From contig CP007494.1 of the NCBI GenBank assembly GCA_000612485.1, forward strand, positions 1,860,001 to 1,924,000: a DNA stretch of 64,000 nucleotides. Direction: 5' to 3'. This DNA is from Bordetella holmesii ATCC 51541 (GTDB taxonomy: Bacteria; Pseudomonadota; Gammaproteobacteria; Burkholderiales; Burkholderiaceae_B). Both the position numbers and the translations under genes were made by a program. Positions 30,237 to 38,840 of this stretch are shown one piece after another. Position 1 is the stretch's first letter; each line of letters begins with the position of its first letter. The notes beneath the pieces are model-generated. The model had not been told where the DNA came from. It did not search any database and saw only the letters and a list, made by a program, of their open reading frames with translations.

Positions 30237-31406
30237 TCAGAGCTTGCAGCCGCGGGCCGGGTCGGCCAGTTTCTTGACGGCAACGTCGACGACCTTGTTC
30301 TCCAGGCCATCGACCTTGCGCAGATAGATGTCCTGAACAGGGTTGCCGGCAGCCGAGAGCGTGAAGGGACCTCGTGGCGAGTCAATGGTGGCCGCGCGCA
30401 TGGCGCTGCGCATGTCCGCCTTCCTGGTGGTGTCGCTCTGCACGGACTTCAGCCCTGCCTGCAGCAACTGCGCCGCGTCATACCCCTGGACGGCGTAAAC
30501 ATCGGGGGTCTGCTTGTAGGCTTTGCTGTAGTCGGCGCGGAAGGCCTGGTCACGCGGCGTGTTCAGGCCATCGGCATAGTGCAGCGTGGTCAGCAGCCCC
30601 TGTGCGGCCTCGCCCTGAGCCTGCAACGTCCCGTCGGTCAGAAATCCCGATCCGTACAGCGGGATGTTTTTGCCCAGGCCTGCAGCGGCATAGTCCTGCA
30701 CGAATTTGACGGCGCCGCCGCCGGCAAAGAAGGTGAAGACCATATCGGGCTTGCTGGCCGCGATCTCGGTCAGCACGGACTGGAACTCCACATTCGGAAA
30801 GGGTACCGTCAGATCCTTGACGACCTTGCCGCCGGCTTTCTCGAATCCTTCGCGAAAGCCGGCCACGGCTTCGTCGCCAGCGGCGTACTTCCAGGTGACG
30901 GTGATCGCCGTTTTGTGGCCCTTGGCCGCGGCGACCGGGCCCATGGCGTAGGCGGGCTGCCAATTGGTGAACGACGTGCGGAAAATCCCCGGTCCACACA
31001 TCGGGCCGGTAATGGCGTCGGCGCCGGCATTGGCAACGATCAGCGTCGTGTCGCTGTCTTTGGCGGCTTTAGCCAGCGCCATGGCCACGCCGGAGTGCAC
31101 CGTGCCGATGACCACGTCGACTTTGTCGCGTTTGATCAGGCGATTGGCGTTCTCCGGTCCCTTGGCCGGGTTGGATTCGTCGTCGACCTTGAAATACTGG
31201 ACTTCGCGGCCGCCCAGCTTGCCGCCTTGCTCCTGCACATAGAGCTTGAAGCCGTTTTCGATGGCCGTACCCAATGCGGCATACGTGCCGCTAAATGGCA
31301 GCATGAAGCCGACCTTGATGGGGTCGGCCGCCTGCGCCTGGCAGGCGGCAAGTGCGAGCAAAGCGGCGCCGGCCAGCCGGGCGCGGAGAAGGGGGGTGGA
31401 TGGCAT
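30237..31406 (-). CDS. Liv-type periplasmic substrate-binding protein
   Basis: A 389-residue ABC-transporter binding protein. The signal peptide (MPSTPLLRARLAGAALLALA) probably ends at AQA before ADPIKVGF; LAAC within it could alternatively be a lipobox. The body is the two-lobed Peripla_BP_6 fold (VGFMLPFSGTYAALGTAIENG and later QGYDAAQLLQAGLKS). Its place next to benzoate-CoA ligase suggests benzoate or a related aromatic acid as ligand. ATG 31406 follows AGGAG at good spacing; the frame is also open 14 codons upstream. It is intact, but its permease is not. Confidence 0.85.
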   Translation of the reverse strand: MPSTPLLRARLAGAALLALAACQAQAADPIKVGFMLPFSGTYAALGTAIENGFKLYVQEQGGKLGGREVQYFKVDDESNPAKGPENANRLIKRDKVDVVIGTVHSGVAMALAKAAKDSDTTLIVANAGADAITGPMCGPGIFRTSFTNWQPAYAMGPVAAAKGHKTAITVTWKYAAGDEAVAGFREGFEKAGGKVVKDLTVPFPNVEFQSVLTEIAASKPDMVFTFFAGGGAVKFVQDYAAAGLGKNIPLYGSGFLTDGTLQAQGEAAQGLLTTLHYADGLNTPRDQAFRADYSKAYKQTPDVYAVQGYDAAQLLQAGLKSVQSDTTRKADMRSAMRAATIDSPRGPFTLSAAGNPVQDIYLRKVDGLENKVVDVAVKKLADPARGCKL

Positions 31407-31428
31407 CGCGAGTCTCCTGGGCGTGTTA

Positions 31429-32235
31429 TCAGTGGCCGGCCAGGCCACCGACGAAGTCGGCGACGGCCCGGATGACGGCCTGGGGTTGATCTTTATGAGG
31501 GGAGTGACGGCACTGCGGCAGCGTCAGCAACTGCGTCTGCGGCGCAAGACGCTGGATGCCTTCAATCTGCGCCAGGCTGCCGTATTCGTCTTCCAAGCCC
31601 TGTATGGCCAGAGCGGGACAGCGCAGGGCAGGGAGGTGATCTTCGATACTCCATTGTCCGAAGCCGGGGTCCAGCCAGGCCCGGTTCCACCCCCAGAAGA
31701 CCCCGTCTGCGTCGGCGTGATAGCGTGCCAGGCGTTGGGGCAGATCGGTATCTTGGTAGGCTTGGCGTGCCGCGGCGATATGCCGTAGCGTGACGGCTTC
31801 GACAAAAATGTGCGGCGCGGCAACCACGACGCCGCTTACCCGTTGCGGGTTCAGGGCGGCATAGAGCAGCGCGATGGAGCCGCCGTCGCTATGGCCAAAC
31901 AGCACAGGCCGCTGCGCATCGAGTTGCAATGCGTGCAGTAAAGCGGGCAGCGCCTCGTCGGCCTCGCGATGCATGAAGTCGGCCGGCCATGGCTCATCTT
32001 TCGGTCGAGGGGTCGATTGGCCGTAGCCACGGCGCGAATAGACCAGACCCCGGCAGCGGCTTTCAGCGCACAGGCGTGCCGGGAAGTCGCGCCACATCGC
32101 CACCGACCCCAGTCCTTCGTGCAGAAAGATCAGCAACGGGCGGTCGCGCCGGTGTGTGTCGATCCAGGCATATTCCAGGTCGAATTGCTGCCCATGCGCC
32201 GAGATGGCGACTCGCGAGGTGGCCGGCATGGTCAC
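31429..32235 (-). CDS. Alpha/beta hydrolase of the benzoate cluster
   Basis: A 268-residue alpha/beta hydrolase. The oxyanion region is IFLHEGLGSVAMWRDFP. The nucleophile elbow is GHSDGGSIAL near residue 114. The acid probably lies in IQGLEDEYGSLAQI and the histidine in CRHSPHKDQP. It overlaps the ligase gene by 4 bp and precedes the binding-protein gene by 22 bp. Hydrolases are frequent in box operons; hydrolysis of a CoA thioester or a lactone in benzoyl-CoA breakdown is a reasonable guess, but the substrate is unknown. The TTG/ATG region at the start allows translation from 32235 or from the second Met (32229). Confidence 0.8.
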   Translation of the reverse strand: MTMPATSRVAISAHGQQFDLEYAWIDTHRRDRPLLIFLHEGLGSVAMWRDFPARLCAESRCRGLVYSRRGYGQSTPRPKDEPWPADFMHREADEALPALLHALQLDAQRPVLFGHSDGGSIALLYAALNPQRVSGVVVAAPHIFVEAVTLRHIAAARQAYQDTDLPQRLARYHADADGVFWGWNRAWLDPGFGQWSIEDHLPALRCPALAIQGLEDEYGSLAQIEGIQRLAPQTQLLTLPQCRHSPHKDQPQAVIRAVADFVGGLAGH

Positions 32236-33787
32236 AGGCTGGCCTCTTCCATCTGGCGCAGGCGAAACCGCTGAATCTTGCCCGTTGCCGTTTTGGGCAG
32301 TTCTTCGGTGAAGTTGATCTGGCGTGGGTACTTGAAGGGCGCCAGATGCGATTTGACGTAATCCTGCAGCGCCGCGCCGGTCGATGCATCGGGCGCATAG
32401 CCTGGACGCAGCACCACATAGGCTTTCGTTTTGATCAGGCCGTCGTGGTCGGGCACGCCGATGACGGCGGCTTCCAGCACGGCTTCGTGCTGCACCAGCA
32501 CGTTTTCGACCTCGACGGGCGAGACATACTGGCCGCTGACCTTGATCATGTCGTCGCTGCGACCGGCGTAGACGTAATAGCCCTCTTCATCGCAGCTATA
32601 TTTGTCACCGCTCTTGAGCCAGTCGCCCAGGAAGCACTGCCGCGTCTTGTCGCGATTGTTCCAGTACATGAGCGCCGCGCTGGGTCCTTTGATGTAGAGG
32701 TCGCCGATGGCCCCCGGGCCACGGGTGATCCGGCGTCGTCGCGCAGCTGCACCTCATAGCCGGGCACGGGTTTGCCGGTGGTGCCGTAGCGGAACTGGCC
32801 CAACTGATTCGACAGGAAGATATGCAGCATCTCCGTCGAGCCTATGCCGTCGAGGATCTGACAGCCAAAGTGGCGGGTAAAGCGCTCGCCGATGTCGCGC
32901 GGCAGCGCTTCGCCCGCCGACGCACAGATGCGCATGGCAACGGTGTCGCGCGCTGGCAGATCGGGCGAAGCCATCATGCTGGCATACAGCGTCGGCACGC
33001 CATAGAACACCGACGGGCGATGCATCGTCAGGCGCTTGAATACCGCCTGGGGCGTGGGCCGCTCTGCCATCAGGATGGTCGTCGCACCCACGGATAGCGG
33101 GAATGTCAGGCCGTTGCCCAGGCCGTAAGCGAAAAACAGTTTGGCGGCCGAGAACGCGACATCTTCCTCGCGGATGCCCAACACCGGCTTGGCGTAGAGC
33201 TCGGCGGTATGCCAGAGGTTGCCGTGGGTGTGGACCACGCCCTTGGGTTTGCCCGTCGAGCCTGACGAATACAGCCAGAACGCGATCTCGTCGGCCAGCG
33301 TGCGCGCTGCCGCAACGATGGGGGCGTCGGCCAACAGCGATTCAAATCCCAGCCTGCCGGCAGCGGTCTGCGTGGGCTCGGAGACGATGACGTGTTCGAT
33401 GTCGTGCTGGCCGCTGTCCAGCGTGGGCTGCAGTTGCGGCAGCAGGCTTTCGGACACCACCAGCGCGCGTGCCCGGCAGTGGGCCGCGATGTAGGCGTAG
33501 TCATCCGGCGTGAGCAGGGTGTTGACGGCGACCGGGACCACACCCGCGTGCAGCGCGCCCAGAAAGGCGACCGGCCAGTCCACCGTGTCGTGCATCACCA
33601 TCAGTACGTGCTCTTCGCGGCGCAGGCCGAGTCTGCGCAGCGCGCCGCCAAAGCGGGCCACGCGCTCGGCAAGTTCGCCGTAGCTTAGCTCGCGCCGATC
33701 ATCGATATAGGCCGTCTTGGCGGCGCGGGGCGCGTTCAATGCGGCCAAGTGGCTGGCGAAATTCAGCTCGGCGGGGCAGTCATGCAT
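32232..33787 (-). pseudogene. bclA: Benzoate-CoA ligase, frameshifted
   Basis: This enzyme activates benzoate to benzoyl-CoA with ATP, the entry step of the box pathway. The first frame carries the AMP-binding motif YSSGSTGKPKGVVHTHGN near residue 170 and GIGSTEMLHIFLSN near 310, as in benzoate-CoA ligases. It breaks at five C on the plus strand (32711-32715). With one more base the frame continues ARGAIGDLYIKGPSAALMYWNN into the C-terminal domain with SGDKYSCDEEGYY and the catalytic-lysine region PKTATGKIQRFRLRQ. Restored length is 518 residues. As written it loses the C-terminal domain. It lies between boxD and the hydrolase. Confidence 0.88.
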
Positions 33788-33847
33788 GTCAGTCTCCTCG
33801 AGAGGCGGGCCCGCGGCCTGATGGCTCTGCTGGGCGGTGTAACGTGG

Positions 33848-35413
33848 CTAGCTGGCAAACTCCTGCACTCGGGCCGAGGGCAATGCCTCCAGCCTGGCGG
33901 GAGCGCCCTGCACCGCGCTGCGGCGGTGGTAAAACTCCATGGCGCGCAGGCCGCCCAGTTCCTGGCCGCCTCCGGCGCGGCCAGGCCCGCCGTGCAGCGA
34001 TTGCGGCATGACGTTGCCGTGGCCGGTATGGGCTTTGGCGGCTTCCGGAGTGACCAGATGCACCCGACCATGGCTCTCGGCCAAGGCTTGCGCGCCCTGG
34101 GCCAGAAACGTGGTGTCGTCGCTATATAAAGAGGCGACGAGCGAGCCTTCGCCTTGTCTTGCCATGGCCCAGGCCTGCGCCGTGTCGCGGTAAGGCATGA
34201 GGGTGGCCACCGGCCCGAACACCTCGGTGCGGTGCAGGAGCGCCTGGGGCTCGCGTGAACCGAGCAGGGTGGGCGCCATGCAGGCGGCTATGGCGGGATC
34301 GGCATCGATCAGTGGCTGGGTCGCACCGTCAAACAGGACGTGCGTGGCGCTGCGCAGAGTGCTCAGACCTGACTGCACATGATCGAACTGGACGCGGCTG
34401 ACCAGCGAGCCCATCTTCACGTCGGGGTTGCGCGGGTCACCGACGGTGATACGGGCCAATTGGGCGCTGACGGCCTGCGCCACCGCGTCATAGTGCTCGG
34501 CTGGCACCATAATGCGCCGGATGGCCGTGCATTTCTGGCCGGACTTGGCGCGCATTTCGCGGACGACTTCCCGCACCAGGGCATCGAAGGCCGGGCTGCC
34601 GACAGCGGCGTCCGGGCCAAGGATGGCGCTGTTGACGCTGTCGGTCTCGGCGTTCAGGCGCACGCCGCCTTGCATCAACGCGGGATGGGCTCGCAGTTGG
34701 GCGGCGGTGTCGGCCGAGCCAGTAAACGAAAGCAGATCAAGGGGGCGCAGCGCATTGAGCAGACCTGCCGAGCCCCCACATATCAGGCTGATCGCGCCTT
34801 CCGGCAGTGCTGCGGCCTTGACCACATCCGCGACCATCTCGTGGGTAAGCCAGGCCGTCGATGTAGCCGGTTTGATGACGATGGGCACGCCCGATAGCAG
34901 CGCCGGGGCGGCTTTTTCCCATAAGCCCCAGGAGGGAAAATTGAAAGCATTGATGAATAGCGCCAGACCGCGCGCCGCAGTCCAGACGTGGCGCACGGCG
35001 TAGGCGTCGTCCCGCGCCAGTGCCTCGGCCGCGCCATCCATGCGCCAGGCATCCTCAGTCAGGCGGGAGCCCTGTTTGGCGTAATATCCCACCGTGTAAA
35101 TGGCCCCATCGATATCGATGGCCGAGTCAGCCTGCACCGTTCCGCTGTTGGCCAGCGCGATGTCGAAGTACTTTTCCCGATTGGCGCTTAGCACCTCGCC
35201 CACGCGGCTCAACAGCGCGGCGCGCTGCGCGTAGCTCAGCGCGCGCAAGCCCGCGCCGCCTTGCTCGCGCGCCCAGGCGAACGCGGCCGGCAGGTCCAGG
35301 CCCGCGCTGCTCGCGCCCGCCAGGACAGTACCTCGCACCGGGTCGCGCAGCGTGGCGGGCTGTCCTTCTCCCCGGCGCCATTGTCCGGCGACGTAGTTCT
35401 CCAGAATATGCAT
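33848..35413 (-). CDS. boxD: 3,4-dehydroadipyl-CoA semialdehyde dehydrogenase BoxD
   Basis: A 521-residue aldehyde dehydrogenase that oxidises the semialdehyde released after ring opening of benzoyl-CoA to 3,4-dehydroadipyl-CoA. NAD(P)-binding and catalytic parts are visible: NAFNFPSWGLWEKAAPALL near 155, LSFTGSADTAAQL near 235, the general-base Glu region RLNAETDSVNSAIL and the nucleophile SGQKCTAIRRIMVP near 295. The C-terminal PaaZ/BoxD-like motif is GHGNVMPQSLHGGPGRAGGG. It starts 10 bp after the DUF4863 gene. The identity rests on close likeness to the PaaZ/BoxD ALDH branch and on boxA, boxB and boxC nearby. It is intact. Confidence 0.9.
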   Translation of the reverse strand: MHILENYVAGQWRRGEGQPATLRDPVRGTVLAGASSAGLDLPAAFAWAREQGGAGLRALSYAQRAALLSRVGEVLSANREKYFDIALANSGTVQADSAIDIDGAIYTVGYYAKQGSRLTEDAWRMDGAAEALARDDAYAVRHVWTAARGLALFINAFNFPSWGLWEKAAPALLSGVPIVIKPATSTAWLTHEMVADVVKAAALPEGAISLICGGSAGLLNALRPLDLLSFTGSADTAAQLRAHPALMQGGVRLNAETDSVNSAILGPDAAVGSPAFDALVREVVREMRAKSGQKCTAIRRIMVPAEHYDAVAQAVSAQLARITVGDPRNPDVKMGSLVSRVQFDHVQSGLSTLRSATHVLFDGATQPLIDADPAIAACMAPTLLGSREPQALLHRTEVFGPVATLMPYRDTAQAWAMARQGEGSLVASLYSDDTTFLAQGAQALAESHGRVHLVTPEAAKAHTGHGNVMPQSLHGGPGRAGGGQELGGLRAMEFYHRRSAVQGAPARLEALPSARVQEFAS

Positions 35414-35423
35414 GGTGCTTCCT

Positions 35424-35900
35424 TCAGGCGGTCTGACGAGTGAACTCGATGGAGCCGGCCGGCAGCAGATAGAGCACCAGCGCCTGGCCGCCGCTTACCG
35501 TAGGGCGGTGCGCCGAGTCCGGCCCGTAGACCAGCCAGCCTGCGCCGCGGCCATCGAAACGGGCCTCGCCGCTCAGCGGCATGACCAGATCGATCTCGCC
35601 CTGGGGATGGCGATGATGAGGGCCGGCAAGATCGTTCATGTCTACGACGTCGACCGAGTAGCCGGACAGAGCGGGGTCGGGTTTGAAGACCCGGCCGTAG
35701 CGGATGCCTCCTCCTTCGTATTGGCACATCCAGCCCGCAGCCGCCCCCTGGCGACAGGCTTCGAATATGCGCTGGTAGAGGTCACTGCCTGCACCCAGGT
35801 CGCGATTCAGGCGATCCTCCAGGGCCTGATCCAGATCGGCGGGTCCGATCTGTTCGGTGACCTCGCGCATCAGCGCATGGAACTGTTCAGGTGTACTCAT
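35424..35900 (-). CDS. DUF4863 (4-hydroxylaminobenzoate lyase-like) protein
   Basis: A 158-residue protein with a cupin-like second half: HHRHPQGEIDLVMPL carries the His/Glu metal-ligand pattern and WLVYGPDSAHRPTVSGG a later His. The first half is helical (EQFHALMREVTEQIGPADLDQALEDRLN). Proteins of this family (PF16155) include 4-hydroxylaminobenzoate lyase, yet they are common in benzoyl-CoA oxidation clusters with no nitrobenzoate chemistry. Its role here is therefore open. It is the first gene of the minus-strand arm, 183 bp from boxR. It is intact. Confidence 0.75.
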   Translation of the reverse strand: MSTPEQFHALMREVTEQIGPADLDQALEDRLNRDLGAGSDLYQRIFEACRQGAAAGWMCQYEGGGIRYGRVFKPDPALSGYSVDVVDMNDLAGPHHRHPQGEIDLVMPLSGEARFDGRGAGWLVYGPDSAHRPTVSGGQALVLYLLPAGSIEFTRQTA

Positions 35901-35941
35901 GGTGTCGTCCTATACACTTATCGTCCCGCGCCTTGGCAACA

Positions 35942-36045
35942 TGCATCAGAGTGCGTGTGGCCGGCGGGGCTGACAGCGGCAAACGGTAGTTGGCTCCTGT
36001 TGATGGAAAAATAGTGCTTTATATCGCAAGCGTCAAGCACTATAG
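35942..36045. promoter_or_regulatory. boxR/DUF4863 intergenic operator candidates
   Basis: A motif TGCA-N6-TGCG lies at 35942-35955. A perfect 8-bp inverted repeat TAGTGCTT/AAGCACTA spans 36012-36042 with a 15-bp spacer. The GCACTA half-element recurs in the boxR-boxC gap. Such sites fit the TGCA-type operator of BzdR/BoxR regulators and probably control both divergent arms. Confidence 0.5.
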
Positions 36046-36083
36046 TTCATATTTTCTTAAGGGTTAGTGCGGAGTCGCAGACT

Positions 36084-36992
36084 ATGGAGCCAGCGCTGGA
36101 GCCGATCGCGGAGGAGCCGCGACGTGACCTATTTCTGATTGCCCTGGGCGAGCGGGTGAGGCGGCTGCGCGCCATTCGCGGCATGACGCGCAAAAGCCTC
36201 TCGCAGGCCACGGGTGTCTCGGAGCGCCATCTCGCCAATCTGGAGCATGGGGTGGGCAACGCCTCCATCCTGGTGTTGCTGCAGATCGCCCGTGCCTTTA
36301 ACTGTGCGCTGGCCGAACTGGTGGGCGATGTCACGACGGAGTCACCCGAATGGTTGCTCATCCGGGAGTTATTGAGCGGCCGCAGCGAATCCGATCTGCA
36401 GCGGGCCCGCGAGTCCTTGTCCCAATTGTTTGGCGTGGGCGCTGGCGCACAACGTCCCAACCGCTACCAGCGGGTGGCGCTGATCGGCCTGCGCGGCGCC
36501 GGTAAATCCACGCTTGGGCAGATGTTGGCCGATGATCTGGGCTACCCCTTCATCGAGCTCAACCGCGAGATCGAGCGCGTGGCCGGCTGCAGCATTCTCG
36601 AAATTCATAATCTGTATGGCCCCAACGCCTACCGCCGCTACGAACGCCGCGCGCTGGAGGAGGCCGTGCAGATCTACCCGGAAATGGTGCTGGCCACGCC
36701 GGGGGGGTTGGTCTCCGAACCTGCCACATTCAATCTGCTGCTGGCGCACTGCTACACCGTGTGGCTGCGTGCCACGCCCGAAGAGCATATGAGCCGGGTC
36801 ATGGCGCAGGGGGATTTCCGCCCCATGTCGGGCAATGGCGAGGCCATGGCCGACCTCAAGCGCATCTTGGCCGGACGTGAGGCTTTCTACGCCAAGGCGG
36901 ACTTGACCTGGGTGACCAGTGACCTGAGTCTGCCGGAGAGTTTTGGCGGCTTGCGCACGCAGGTGCGCAAAGCCTGCAGTCTGCCGCTCTGA
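36084..36992 (+). CDS. boxR: BoxR/BzdR-type benzoyl-CoA-responsive repressor
   Basis: A 302-residue regulator with a fused architecture. An XRE helix-turn-helix domain (LGERVRRLRAIRGMTRKSLS to RHLANLEHGVGN, residues about 20-75) is followed by a linker and a shikimate-kinase-like domain with Walker A GLRGAGKSTLGQML near 133. This layout is diagnostic of BzdR/BoxR, which repress benzoyl-CoA pathway genes and respond to benzoyl-CoA. ATG 36084 starts the plus-strand arm; the minus-strand arm diverges 183 bp away. It is intact. A terminator follows, so boxCBA probably also has its own promoter. Confidence 0.92.
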   Translation: MEPALEPIAEEPRRDLFLIALGERVRRLRAIRGMTRKSLSQATGVSERHLANLEHGVGNASILVLLQIARAFNCALAELVGDVTTESPEWLLIRELLSGRSESDLQRARESLSQLFGVGAGAQRPNRYQRVALIGLRGAGKSTLGQMLADDLGYPFIELNREIERVAGCSILEIHNLYGPNAYRRYERRALEEAVQIYPEMVLATPGGLVSEPATFNLLLAHCYTVWLRATPEEHMSRVMAQGDFRPMSGNGEAMADLKRILAGREAFYAKADLTWVTSDLSLPESFGGLRTQVRKACSLPL

Positions 36993-37015
36993 CGTTTCTT
37001 CAAAAACTGCGTTTT

Positions 37016-37047
37016 AGTGCACGTCGATATTGACGTGCATTTTTTTT
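37016..37047 (+). terminator. Terminator after boxR, overlapping TGCA elements
   Basis: A perfect 8-bp stem, TGCACGTC/GACGTGCA, with a 6-nt loop is followed by eight T. It is a good intrinsic terminator, and both arms contain the TGCA sequence also used in the adjacent operator motifs. Confidence 0.75.
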
Positions 37048-37048
37048 C

Positions 37049-37091
37049 TGCACTATTCTGCATTTTAATTCATCATATGCAGTATTATGCG
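37049..37091 (+). promoter_or_regulatory. boxC promoter region with BoxR-type TGCA operators
   Basis: TGCA-CTATTC-TGCA (37049-37062) is an exact TGCA-N6-TGCA direct repeat, the operator described for BzdR. TGCA-GTATTA-TGCG (37078-37091) is a near copy 29 bp further on. The AT-rich stretch between them is a probable promoter core. boxC starts 52 bp downstream. Confidence 0.65.
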
Positions 37092-37142
37092 TGAGCCACC
37101 CGGGCCAACACGCAGATCCGGAAGGTTTTGAGGAGACAGAGC

Positions 37143-38786
37143 ATGAGCACCCCCGCGGTGGATTTTCGGACCGAACCCCAGCTTTACCGTCATTGGCGTT
37201 TGAATTGCGAAGGCGATGTGGCCACTCTGGCCATGGATGTCTCCGAAGATGCCGGCCTGCGCCCGGGCTACAAGCTCAAGCTCAATTCCTACGATCTGGG
37301 CGTGGACATCGAATTGCACGATGCCTTGCAGCGCATACGTTTTGAGCACCCTGAAGTGCGCGCCGTCGTGGTCACCAGCATGAAAGACCGCATTTTCTGT
37401 TCGGGTGCGAACATCTTCATGCTGGGCCTGTCCTCGCACGCCTGGAAGGTGAATTTCTGCAAGTTCACCAACGAAACCCGCAACGGCATGGAAGACGCCA
37501 GCGCACACAGCGGTCTGAAATTCATTGCCGCGCTCAATGGTGCCTGCGCCGGCGGCGGCTATGAGCTGGCCCTGGCCTGCGACGAGATCTTTCTGGTCGA
37601 TGACCGCTCATCGGCCGTTGCCTTGCCCGAAGTGCCCCTGTTGGGCGTGCTGCCCGGCACCGGGGGATTGACGCGGGTTTCTGACAAGCGCCGGGTGCGT
37701 CACGATCTGGCCGACATCTTCTGCACACTGGTCGAAGGTGTGCGGGGGCAGCGCGCCAAGGAATGGCGGCTGGTCGATGCGGTGGTCAAACCGGCCCAAT
37801 TCCAACAGGCCGTGCAGGCACGCGTGCGTGAGCTGGCCGCCGGCAGCGACAGGCCTGGCGGCGCCGGCGTGCATCTGAAACGCTTGGAGCGCGAAGAGGG
37901 GCCGCAGGGTCTGCGCTATCGCCATGTCGACGTCAGCATCGATCGTGAAAAGCGTCTGGCCACCTGGGTGGTGCGCGCACCCGCTGCTCCCGTGCAGACC
38001 GAGATCGATGCCATCCTTGCCGCAGGCGCGGACTGGTGGCCGCTGGCCATGGCGCGCGAGCTGGACGACGCCATTCTCTACATGCGCACCAATGAGTTGG
38101 ACATCGGCACCTGGGTGATCAAGACCGAGGGCGATGCGGCTGCCGTGCTGGCTGCCGACGATGTCCTCCAGCGCCATGCCGAACACTGGTTCGTGCGCGA
38201 GACCGCCGGCATGTTGCGCCGCACGCTGGCGCGCCTGGACGTGACCTCGCGCACCTTGTATGCCTGCGTGGAGCCCGGATCCTGCTTTGCAGGAACGTTG
38301 CTCGAGCTCGCGTTGGCCGCCGACCGCGTCTACATGCTGGACGACGACGATCAGCCAGTGGCACTTACGCTGAACGAGCGCAATTTCGGCGCCTATCCCA
38401 TGGTCAACGGTCAGTCGCGCCTGCAACGTCGTTTCTACGAAGAGGCGGGCCCTCTGGAAGCTGTGCGGGCGGCCGCGGGTCAGCCGATAGGGCCGCAGCA
38501 GGCGCTTGATCTGGGCCTGGTGACGTTTACGCCCGATAGTCTGGACTGGGACGACGAGATGCGCCTGGCCCTGGAAGAGCGCCGTGCGCTGTCGCCCGAT
38601 GCGCTCACCGGTCTGGAGGCCAACCTGCGTTTTGGCGGTCGAGAAAACATGGCCACCCGCATCTTCGGACGGTTGACTGCCTGGCAGAACTGGATTTTCA
38701 ACCGCCCCAATGCCGCCGGAGAAAAGGGCGCGCTCAAGCTCTATGGCAAGGGTGAGCAGGCCAACTTCGACTGGAACCGGGTCTGA
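37143..38786 (+). CDS. boxC: 2,3-epoxybenzoyl-CoA dihydrolase BoxC
   Basis: BoxC opens the epoxidised ring of benzoyl-CoA hydrolytically, releasing formate and a C6 semialdehyde CoA ester. The 547-residue protein is a double crotonase-fold enzyme. The first crotonase domain has the oxyanion hole region LNGACAGGGYELALACDEIFL near residue 137. The family glutamate region is VALPEVPLLGVLPGTGGLTR. The second domain starts near residue 260 (TWVVRAPAAPVQTEIDAI). The ATG at 37143 follows GGAGACAGAG; the frame is open five codons upstream without support. First gene of boxCBA. It is intact. Confidence 0.93.
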   Translation: MSTPAVDFRTEPQLYRHWRLNCEGDVATLAMDVSEDAGLRPGYKLKLNSYDLGVDIELHDALQRIRFEHPEVRAVVVTSMKDRIFCSGANIFMLGLSSHAWKVNFCKFTNETRNGMEDASAHSGLKFIAALNGACAGGGYELALACDEIFLVDDRSSAVALPEVPLLGVLPGTGGLTRVSDKRRVRHDLADIFCTLVEGVRGQRAKEWRLVDAVVKPAQFQQAVQARVRELAAGSDRPGGAGVHLKRLEREEGPQGLRYRHVDVSIDREKRLATWVVRAPAAPVQTEIDAILAAGADWWPLAMARELDDAILYMRTNELDIGTWVIKTEGDAAAVLAADDVLQRHAEHWFVRETAGMLRRTLARLDVTSRTLYACVEPGSCFAGTLLELALAADRVYMLDDDDQPVALTLNERNFGAYPMVNGQSRLQRRFYEEAGPLEAVRAAAGQPIGPQQALDLGLVTFTPDSLDWDDEMRLALEERRALSPDALTGLEANLRFGGRENMATRIFGRLTAWQNWIFNRPNAAGEKGALKLYGKGEQANFDWNRV

Positions 38787-38840
38787 CCCGACCGGCAGCG
38801 GAATCATCCGGCGGCCAGGCGCCGCCCTCAGGAGACAGAC

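Noticed and set aside
37049-37091. Phage attachment site or IS end because of TGCA direct repeats
   Set aside because: No integrase or element boundary is nearby, and the repeats fit BoxR-type operators.
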